Shown: positions 1 through 7,700 of the stretch, piece by piece
Position numbering within the stretch: position 1 is the first letter of the stretch
Layout: each line of letters starts with the position of its first letter
Assembly (NCBI GenBank): GCA_024644125.1
Contig: JAHELQ010000106.1
Span: forward strand, 1 to 12,601
Direction: 5' to 3'
Length of the DNA stretch: 12,601 bases
From: Candidatus Aminicenantota bacterium
GTDB taxonomy: Bacteria; Acidobacteriota; Aminicenantia; UBA2199
Made by a program: the position numbers and the translations under genes
Notes under the pieces: model-generated
What the model saw: the letters and a program-made list of their open reading frames with translations, nothing else
Databases searched by the model: none
What the model was told of the DNA's origin: nothing

Positions 1-738
1 CATCCACATGGTGTCGATATCCCAGCGGCGAATGATCCATTTTAACCGTTCTGGCGCCAGGATTTCCTCTTTTGGGGCCAGGCACAGAGTGTCGCCATTC
101 AAAAGAGCTCCCCAGATTTCAAATGTGGAAGCGTCGAATTCCAACGCGCCGGTTTGAAGGAGCCGCTCCATCCGCGAGAAATCACAATAATTGGTATTTT
201 TCACCAACCGGACGACGTTTTTATGCTCCACCAACACCCCTTTGGGCAAGCCAGTGGAGCCTGAAGTGTAGATGATATAGGCCAGAGAATCCCCATGATG
301 CGCTTTATCCGGAGATATATCGCCGCCATTGGTTGAAACCGAAGAGCGCTCGTTGATTTGCAGCGCCTGCGCCGCTCCCCGCAATCGCTCCGCCCAATCT
401 CCGGAGCTGTCGCAAAGAACCATCCGGGCATCGCTATCCTGGATGATGTAGCGGACGCGGGCCGGCGGATAATCCGCGTTGAGAGGCAGGTAAGCGCCGC
501 CGCTCTTCAAAATGGCCAACACAGAAACAACCATGTCTATATTTCGACCGCTCAACACTCCGACCGGCTCCTCCGGTTGCAGCCCTTTTCGCGCCAACAG
601 TACAGCCAGTCGGTTCGATTCACGGTGAAGGCATTGGTAGGTGAAAGCATGCTCCCCCCACATCACCGCCACCGCAAATGGAGTGACCACCACCTGAGTG
701 GCGAATAACGCGTCGATAGAAGATTCCTTCGGATAATC
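1..738 (-). other. Adenylation domain A4, cut by window edge, valine-like partial code
   Basis: N-terminal half only: SLAYIIYTSGSTGLPKG at 1495-1511 and LEFDASTFEIW at 1543-1553. Four code positions are visible: D1546, A1547, F1550 and W1589 (235, 236, 239, 278). They match the start of the valine code DAFWIGGTFK. The other six lie beyond base 1, so valine is tentative. Confidence 0.85.
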
Positions 739-3700
739 CGAGGCGGTTCGATTGAACTCCTCCAACAACCGAATACGCTCCTCCTCACCCATGATGTCCA
801 GTCGGTCGATCGCCCGGTCCGGTTGAGAGACGAACCGCGTCAACACTTCGCGGAAATAGCCGCACATCCGTCCCAGCAGGTCTTCATCGAAAAAAGGACT
901 GGTAAACGAAATAACCAGAACAAAACCGCCGAACGTGGTATCGACCGAAAAATCCAGGAGAGTGTTGGTGGTCACCTGCCCATGAACATCCAGCCGGTTT
1001 GGTTGAGGATGGTCGTTTGCCAGCCTGTCCCTACGAACCGCCAGATCTCCATATACATGGAAATCCACCAAATTGAACAAAACATCGAAGAGTGGGTTTT
1101 GGCGGTGGACGCTTTCGCCAACCAATTGGGCAATTTCCATGAGGGATAATTTATCGTGCTTTTTCACTTCCAACAATTGCCGGTCGATCATACCGCTGAA
1201 TTCGCTCCAGGACACCCCCTGGGGAACACGCACCCGGACTGGCAGGGTATTCAAAAAGCAACCAAGGATCTTATCGCCGTCTTCCAACACTGGACGGTTA
1301 TTGGTCACCATTCCCACCACCAGGTCGGATTCCATAGACAGCATACTCATCATAAAACCATACGCCCCAAAGCATAAATTCCTGAGAGAGCTACCGCTTC
1401 TTCCGGCCGCCTTATTTAGACGGTCCAGTAAATCCACGCCCAGATCGAACCGGAATCCTCTTACCTTGCGGGGAGCATTGGGATCGATCCCCAATGACAG
1501 ATCCAGCCGTTTATAATTCTCCAATTGCTGGCGCCAGAAATTTTTAGCCCCCACGTTCTGTTTTTCCGCCATTTGTTCGGCTACATAATCTTTATAGCCG
1601 CTTTTCAAAGGTTGCGGTTTAAAACCGGGATTTGTCCCCAATTGCGTATAGGTGGAGTGGAGTTCCGTCATCAAGGCGGCATCGCTCCAGCCGTCGATAA
1701 TAGCGTGGTGGCACACCCAGAGCAACACAATCCGGCTACTGTCGAGGGCGAAGGTGCGAATCCTCCAGATTCCCGGACGGCTAATGTCCAGAGGTCGCTT
1801 ACGGTCGCCGGCGATGTATTCTCGAATGAATCTCTCCTGCTCGAAGGCATCCAGATGGGAGAGATCGATGTGCTGTACATCCGACTCGATGGTTTTGTAT
1901 ACCAATTGCAGCGGTTGCCCGTAATCATCCATATTGAAGGCGGTTCTCAATATCTGGTGCTTTCCGGTCAAGAGCGACATGGCAGTTTTTAGCCGTTCGG
2001 GATCGAATTGGTCATAGCTCAATTGCCGCACCATCTGGTCGTGGTACACCGCGGCCGGGGCATCCTTCAGGGAATGAAACACCATCCCTTTCTCGATGTC
2101 GCTCATGGGATACACATCCTCCAGGACGTCCGCTAAACCGGTTTGCGACAGCACATCATCTTTTAAACGGAAAAACGATTGGTACACCCCCGCCAGTAAA
2201 CCGTTCTCTTTGCCGCCCTCGTCATTCCTGATCCGTTGGGCCAATTTTCGTACCGTGTCATTGGTAAATAAATCCACAACTTTCAAATCCGTATCGAATG
2301 TTTCGTTTACCCGGCTCAATACCCGGATGGCCTTGATGGAATCTCCTCCCAGATAAAAGTAATTGTCAGTGGCGCCGACCGATTCCGCGCCCAACACATC
2401 GGCCCAGATCATGGACAGGGATCGCTCCACCTCATCCGCCGGTTCTTCCCCGCTTCCGGACGTAGCCGCCATCACTTCCGGAAGGGCTTTACGGTCCACT
2501 TTCCCGTTGGAGGTGAGGGGCATCTTCGCCATCATCATAAAATAAGAGGGAATCATATAATCCGGTAACTGGCGGCCCAGATGATCGCGAAGTTGGGAAA
2601 TCTCGATGGTTTTACCGTCCATAGGTACCAGAAACGCCGCCAGGTATTTTTCCCCTTCCGCGTGTTGCTTGTCAAGGACAATCACCTCTTTGACATCCGG
2701 GTGGCGGAGGAGTTGGGTCTCGATTTCCCCCAATTCGATACGGAAGCCGCGAATCTTGACCTGATGGTCAATCCGCCCCAGATATTCCATTTCGCCGGTG
2801 TAAAGGATCCGCGCCAAATCGCCGGACCGGTACAGCCGTTCTTCGTTTTTATATGGATTGGCAATAAACTTTTCGAGAGTCAAGTCCACCCGGTTCAAAT
2901 ACCCTCTGCAGACGCCGAGACCTCCGACGCACAACTCGCCCGCCACTCCGATAGGGACCAGATGAAGATCCCGATCCAGCACATAGGAGGTGAGGGTGGG
3001 AATCGGAACTCCGATATTGCTGATATCATGTTCGATTTCCGCTTCCCCGATCTCCTTGAACGTGACGTGAACGGTTGTCTCGGTAATGCCGTACATGTTG
3101 ACGAGGCGGACGCCGGGGTACTTGTCCCGCCAGGTCTTGAGCTGGATAGGTCGAAGCGCCTCCCCGCCGAATATCACATAACGAAGAGAGAGATCTGCGG
3201 AATGGCGTTTCGCCTCTTCGTTGATCAAGTTGTAAAATGCCGAAGGGGTCTGGTTCAACACGGTCACCGCCTCTCTGGCCAGCAATTGCAAGAAACCTCC
3301 GGTGTCGCGGGCGGTCATGCGGGGTACGATTACGAGCTTCCCTCCGAACAGCAACGCCCCATACATTTCCCAAACTGAAAAATCGAAACAATAGGAGTGA
3401 AAGAGAGTCCAGGTATCCCTATGATGAAAATCGAAGAGGTCTCTCTCGTTGAACAAGAGCCTCACCACATTCTTGTGTTCGATCAAAGCTCCCTTGGGTT
3501 TTCCAGTAGTGCCGGAGGTGAAGATCAGATAGGCCAGATCTCCCGGGTCAACTGAAGGAAGAGGGGCGCGATCACGAACAGACAGAGTATGCCATTGTTC
3601 AGGAAGAATGGAAGTCCGGGATCCATCCAGCATATCGAGATACTCTTCGCGGGTACATACGATCGCGGCCGCAGAATCTTTCAACATATAACGAATCCTG

Positions 3701-4770
3701 TCGGCCGGATAATTCACGTCCATGGGCAAATAACATCCCCCGGCCATCAAGATGCCCAACACCATCTCCATCATTTCGAGCGACGGCTCGACAAGCATCG
3801 CCACAATGGAATCGTTGGTAATTCCATTACACTTCAGTAACGACGCCAGCGCTCCGGCCCTGCCCGCCAGGAAATCATACGAAATCTGACTCTCTTCCAG
3901 CGCCAGCGCGATGGAACCGGGTCTCGCGACCGCTTGTATCGAGAAGAGGGAGTGAATGGTTTCCTCTTGCGGGTAAGCGGCAGCAGTATCGTTAAATTCC
4001 TCCAATAGCAGTCGTTTTTCCTCAATCGACAACAATTGGCAATCGCCCAACCGCCGGTCCAACTGAAACAGCACATCCGCCAGCACCCGTTGAAGATGTT
4101 TCGCCACGCGAAGAATCGTTCCGGCTTTGTAAAGCCGGGAATTGAAGCGAATGTCGCATTCGATGCCTTCGGGAGCGACGCGGAAGAGAAATTCGACATT
4201 GTAGCCGGCGCTTTCGATATATTCTCGTTCATGCAGGCTATCGAGAAGCGCCACCACATCGAACAGGGGAAATCCGGCGCCGTCGGATGTGACATCCAAT
4301 TCCTGGAGCAACAATTCCAACGGGTAATTCTGGTGTTTCACCGCCTCCTGAATGGTTTGCCGCACCTGAAGGATCAGCTCTTTGAAGGAATTCTCGCTAT
4401 TGATCCGGTTTCTGAATACAAGGATGGTATTGATGAATTCGAGCTGCGATTTTTGTTTGTAGATAGGGCCGCCCACCAATAAATCATCGCTGCCAGTGTA
4501 TTTGTTCAATACGACGAGTATTGCCGACAACAAAATCATGTAGATGGAATTATCGTTGCCTTTGCTCATTTCCTGAACTCGAGCGGAGATCGGCTGGTCG
4601 AGCCGGAACGATTCCACGCCCCATTCCACTTCACCCGGCCGCAAGGTGTAATCGCGGGGAAACACACTTTTGCCAGGCGGGCCCGAAAGTTTTTCGAGCC
4701 AGAAATCACGTTCCAGTTTGTGTTCGCCGGCCGCCAATATTTTTTTATCTGTGTCTTTGATCTCTCTCAT
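1..4770 (-). CDS. Nonribosomal peptide synthetase, C-lobe-A(Thr)-PCP-C-A (3'-partial)
   Basis: Second synthetase of the assembly line. Its first 1,590 codons are in the window and the frame is still open at base 1. The ATG at 4770 lies six bases after GGAGGA; an in-frame ATG at 4776 abuts the same site and is less likely. Residues 1-255 are only the C-terminal lobe of a condensation-like domain (EFINTILVFR at 111-120, HQNYPLELLL at 146-155, PLFDVV at 168-173). Then come an A domain (266-765) with a threonine code, a PCP (Ser811 in LGGDS), a complete C domain (883-1336, HHAIIDG at 1021-1027) and an A domain from about 1345 (TSGSTGLPKG at 1502-1511) that is cut after residue 1590. It follows the upstream synthetase by 20 bases and probably takes over its peptidyl chain. 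Downstream modules and chain release lie outside the window. Confidence 0.97.
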   Translation of the reverse strand, partial: MREIKDTDKKILAAGEHKLERDFWLEKLSGPPGKSVFPRDYTLRPGEVEWGVESFRLDQPISARVQEMSKGNDNSIYMILLSAILVVLNKYTGSDDLLVGGPIYKQKSQLEFINTILVFRNRINSENSFKELILQVRQTIQEAVKHQNYPLELLLQELDVTSDGAGFPLFDVVALLDSLHEREYIESAGYNVEFLFRVAPEGIECDIRFNSRLYKAGTILRVAKHLQRVLADVLFQLDRRLGDCQLLSIEEKRLLLEEFNDTAAAYPQEETIHSLFSIQAVARPGSIALALEESQISYDFLAGRAGALASLLKCNGITNDSIVAMLVEPSLEMMEMVLGILMAGGCYLPMDVNYPADRIRYMLKDSAAAIVCTREEYLDMLDGSRTSILPEQWHTLSVRDRAPLPSVDPGDLAYLIFTSGTTGKPKGALIEHKNVVRLLFNERDLFDFHHRDTWTLFHSYCFDFSVWEMYGALLFGGKLVIVPRMTARDTGGFLQLLAREAVTVLNQTPSAFYNLINEEAKRHSADLSLRYVIFGGEALRPIQLKTWRDKYPGVRLVNMYGITETTVHVTFKEIGEAEIEHDISNIGVPIPTLTSYVLDRDLHLVPIGVAGELCVGGLGVCRGYLNRVDLTLEKFIANPYKNEERLYRSGDLARILYTGEMEYLGRIDHQVKIRGFRIELGEIETQLLRHPDVKEVIVLDKQHAEGEKYLAAFLVPMDGKTIEISQLRDHLGRQLPDYMIPSYFMMMAKMPLTSNGKVDRKALPEVMAATSGSGEEPADEVERSLSMIWADVLGAESVGATDNYFYLGGDSIKAIRVLSRVNETFDTDLKVVDLFTNDTVRKLAQRIRNDEGGKENGLLAGVYQSFFRLKDDVLSQTGLADVLEDVYPMSDIEKGMVFHSLKDAPAAVYHDQMVRQLSYDQFDPERLKTAMSLLTGKHQILRTAFNMDDYGQPLQLVYKTIESDVQHIDLSHLDAFEQERFIREYIAGDRKRPLDISRPGIWRIRTFALDSSRIVLLWVCHHAIIDGWSDAALMTELHSTYTQLGTNPGFKPQPLKSGYKDYVAEQMAEKQNVGAKNFWRQQLENYKRLDLSLGIDPNAPRKVRGFRFDLGVDLLDRLNKAAGRSGSSLRNLCFGAYGFMMSMLSMESDLVVGMVTNNRPVLEDGDKILGCFLNTLPVRVRVPQGVSWSEFSGMIDRQLLEVKKHDKLSLMEIAQLVGESVHRQNPLFDVLFNLVDFHVYGDLAVRRDRLANDHPQPNRLDVHGQVTTNTLLDFSVDTTFGGFVLVISFTSPFFDEDLLGRMCGYFREVLTRFVSQPDRAIDRLDIMGEEERIRLLEEFNRTASDYPKESSIDALFATQVVVTPFAVAVMWGEHAFTYQCLHRESNRLAVLLARKGLQPEEPVGVLSGRNIDMVVSVLAILKSGGAYLPLNADYPPARVRYIIQDSDARMVLCDSSGDWAERLRGAAQALQINERSSVSTNGGDISPDKAHHGDSLAYIIYTSGSTGLPKGVLVEHKNVVRLVKNTNYCDFSRMERLLQTGALEFDASTFEIWGALLNGDTLCLAPKEEILAPERLKWIIRRWDIDTMWM
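763..2124 (-). other. Condensation domain C4, GMVFHSL subtype
   Basis: Complete domain joining the chain on PCP4 to the next residue. First motif YPMSDIEKGMVFHSL at 887-901, ILRTAF at 940, catalytic HHAIIDGW at 1021-1028, YKDY at 1059, ILGCFLNTLPVR at 1168 and NPLFDVLFNL at 1225. It differs clearly from C1-C3 (FHSL and DGW signatures), so it has a separate ancestry. No dual-function HHxxxxGD is seen near its start. Confidence 0.9.
2221..2433 (-). other. PCP domain 4 with GGDS motif
   Basis: YFYLGGDSIKAIRVLSR gives the phosphopantetheine serine at residue 811. The three upstream carriers read GGHS. GGDS is classically linked to PCPs that precede an epimerisation domain, but here a condensation domain follows. 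Confidence 0.92.
2476..3975 (-). other. Adenylation domain A3, threonine code DFWNIGMVHK
   Basis: Motifs: FTSGTTGKPKG at 417-427, NMYGITETTVH at 558, GELCVGG at 611, YRSGDLARI at 647, LPDYMIPSYF at 735 and NGKVD with Lys757. The pocket is D463 F464 W467 N506 I533 G535 M559 V567 H568 K757. All ten positions equal the established Stachelhaus threonine code. The spacing from position 235 to 278 (43 residues) matches GrsA, which supports the alignment. Confidence 0.92.
4006..4770 (-). other. Headless condensation-like domain (C-terminal lobe only)
   Basis: Residues 1-255 of the downstream protein align by motif with the second half of C domains: FWLEKLSG at 23-30, LLVGGPIY at 97-104 (compare VVGTPVAG), EFINTILVFR at 111, HQNYPLELLL at 146 and PLFDVV at 168. 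The N-terminal lobe with SxAQ, RTxF and HHxxxDG is absent, so it cannot catalyse condensation by itself. It may be a structural platform for the A domain or an interface for the terminal C3. Confidence 0.85.
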
Positions 4771-4776
4771 CTTCAT

Positions 4777-4782
4777 TCCTCC
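4777..4782 (-). promoter_or_regulatory. Shine-Dalgarno site (GGAGGA) of the downstream synthetase
   Basis: On the minus strand the gap between the genes reads GGAGGA followed by ATGAAG and then ATG at 4770. Spacing of six bases to the 4770 ATG is near ideal; the in-frame ATG at 4776 touches the site and would be poorly placed. The site thus decides the start. The 20-base gap leaves no room for a promoter or terminator, so the two genes are probably co-transcribed. Confidence 0.8.
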
Positions 4783-4790
4783 AACCAGTC

Positions 4791-7700
4791 TCAAAAATCG
4801 AATTCCGCTTCCGGCATCGCCTCATCCACTACTACCAGGCCATGGCTGACATCGATCTCTGCCAACGGGACATCCCTCCGCTCGATTACCGCCTCCGCCA
4901 CTTCGGAGAAATAACCGAAGAAGCGTTCGATCGTCTCCTCCTTGAATAGAAGAGAACGATACTGGAAAGCGACGCTCAATCCCTCCGCCTCCTGGCTCAC
5001 CAGGATGGTGATATCGAATTTTGCGGTGGCGATCTGAAATTCGCCCTCATTCGTAGACGGATTACCATCCCGTTGCGCCGGCTGGCCTGCCGGCGTAACG
5101 GCCGCCGGCCGATCGATGTTTTGCAACGCCAGCACCACATCGAACAAAGGATTGCGGCTGCGGTCCCGTTTGATCCCCAATCGATCCACCAGACTCTCGA
5201 AAGGATATTCCTGGTTTTCGAACGCCCGAAGCGTCCGCTCTTTCACATCACGAAAAAACTCGATAAATGCGAGCTCCGGCCGGGGAAAGTTACGCAACGC
5301 CACGGTATTGATAAACATGCCGATGATATGTTCCAGATCCGGGTGACGCCGCCCCGCCAATGGGGTACCGATCACGACATCTCGAACGCCGGCCAGCTTT
5401 GACAAAACCACATTCAAGACAGCCACCAGCGCCATGAACAGAGTGGCGTTTTCTTCGGTCGCGATACGATTCAATCCGTCAGTCACGGTTTTTCCCAGAT
5501 GAAAGACGAGAGTCTTGCCGGCGTAACTTTGAACGGTGGGTCGCGGAAAATCGAGAGGTAACTCCAATTCCGGCACGAATCCCGAAAATTCTTGCAACCA
5601 GAAGGACTCCTGCGCCCTTATCTTCCCGGCCAAATCTTCCCTGTTAATCCAGCCGGCGTAATCTTTGTACTGGATGCGAGGGGCAGGGAGCGACTCTCCA
5701 TTGTAAAGAGCCATAAAATCATGCACCAACACCTCCATCGAGGAACCGTCGCTGATGATGTGATGCATATCCACCATCAAGCGGCACTGGCCATTTTGGG
5801 CACGAACCAATCCCACGCGCAGCAAGGGCGCCAGCGAAAGCTCGAACGGCCGGACAAAGGCTTCGATCGCCATGGGTAATCGATCGAGGGAAACATCGCC
5901 TTCTTCAATCGAAAAATCCAGGTCATCTTGAATCCGTTGCACCGGTTCCCCCGCAACGATGGTAAACGACGTCCTGAAACTTTCATGCCGCTGGACCAAT
6001 GCGCGGAACGCGCTCTGCAGCCGGGAGCCGTCAATGGAATCCGGTACCCGGATCACATTGGGTATATTGTAGGCCACGCTGTTCAAATCCGCCTGTTGGA
6101 CAGCATACAACCGCCGCTGAGCAGAGGTGACCGCATAATAATCTCTCTTTTCCACTAAATCGATAGCTTCGAATTCAATCTGGTTGGCTTCCAGGATAAA
6201 ATTGGCCAGTCCGCGAATCGTGGGATTCCGGAATATCTGGCTGAGGGGAATCTCCACTCCTGCCTCGCGGTGCACGCGCCCCGCCATAATGGTGGCCCGC
6301 AACGAATGGCCGCCCAATTTGAAAAAATCGGCATCCATGCTAATGGACATCGCATCGACAGCGAGAAGTTCCGCCCAGATGTGGGCTAATCGTTCTTCCA
6401 ACTGGCAAGCCGGCGGGAGATACCTGGCGGCGAACTCTACCCGCGGCTCCGGCAGCGCCCGGCGATCCACCTTGCCATTGGCGGTCAGAGGGATTTCGTC
6501 GAGAACCACAAAATGCGCGGGAATCATATAATCGGGTAAATGACGGGCCAGATGGGCGCGTGCAGTGTCTTGATCGAAAACACCATCCGCTACCACATAA
6601 GCGCATATAGATTTCTCTTTTGAGGGATTTTCACGCGCCAGCACAACGGCGTTGGCGACAGTGGGAAGAGACAGCACATGACTTTCAATCTCCCCCAACT
6701 CGACCCGCATACCGCGAATCTTGATTTGAAAATCGATCCGGCCCAGAAACTCGATAGTCCCATCCGGCAAAAAGCGGGCCAGGTCGCCGGTACGATACAT
6801 CCGCTCCCCCGATTTGAAAGGGTGCAGCACAAATTTTTCTTCCGTCAATTCAGGACGATTCAGATACCCGCGAGCCAATTGAACTCCGGACAGGCACAAT
6901 TCCCCTGGGACTCCGATAGGTTGCGGCCGTAGGCTCTCATTCAAAATATAGGACTGCGTATTGGCCACCGGAGGTCCGATGGGGATCATCGCGTCGTCGC
7001 GCCGCACAATGTGCATGGTGCTGACCACAGTGTTTTCCGACGGTCCATAATTATTCACCACCATGTAACTTCTGGACGTGAACTCACGCATTTGTTCGCC
7101 CCCCGCATGCAATGTTTTCAAGCAGGGATTTTCGAATCCATGCATATATTGTTCACACAATTGGGTAGGTAAAAAAACGATGGTAATACAATGACGAATA
7201 AAAAACCGGTGCAAACGGTTCAAATCCAATTTTATCTCCGCCGGGACCACATCCACCAGGCCGCCGCTCACCAGGCAGGGAAAGGTTTCGTAAATCGAAG
7301 CGTCGAAACTGAAACCCGCGTATTTAGAAGCTCTGTCTTCGGCGGTCACCGAGAAAAGCCGGTTGTGCCAGGTCGCCATATTGATTAACGAACGGTGCCC
7401 GATCATCACGCCTTTTGGTTTGCCGGTGGAACCGGATGTATATATAATATACGCCAAATCCAGAGGATGATGCCGAATATCCTGGATATCGCCGTTACCT
7501 TCATAATTCGCGGAATCTTCAAGGATCACGGGGTCTGTCCCCAGGGGCAACCTTCCTTCCATACTCCGCTGGCAAAGAGTCGTGACAGAGCCGCTATCCT
7601 TGAGCATAAAGGCGATCCGTGAATCCGGGTAATTGTGGTCAATTGGCAAGAACGCGGCTCCGGCCAGGAGAATTCCTGCTATCCCCATCATCATTTCTGC

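Noticed and set aside
763..2124. Epimerisation domain after the GGDS carrier
   Set aside because: The domain has C-type motifs (GMVFHSL, ILGCFLNT, NPLFDV) and is followed by an A domain; epimerase-specific motifs were not seen.
2581..3378. 265-codon open frame on the plus strand
   Set aside because: Antisense shadow of the Thr adenylation domain, whose motifs are intact on the minus strand; no family features in the plus-strand frame.
4771..4790. Promoter or terminator between the two genes
   Set aside because: The gap is only 20 bases and holds the ribosome binding site; no inverted repeat or T-run fits.
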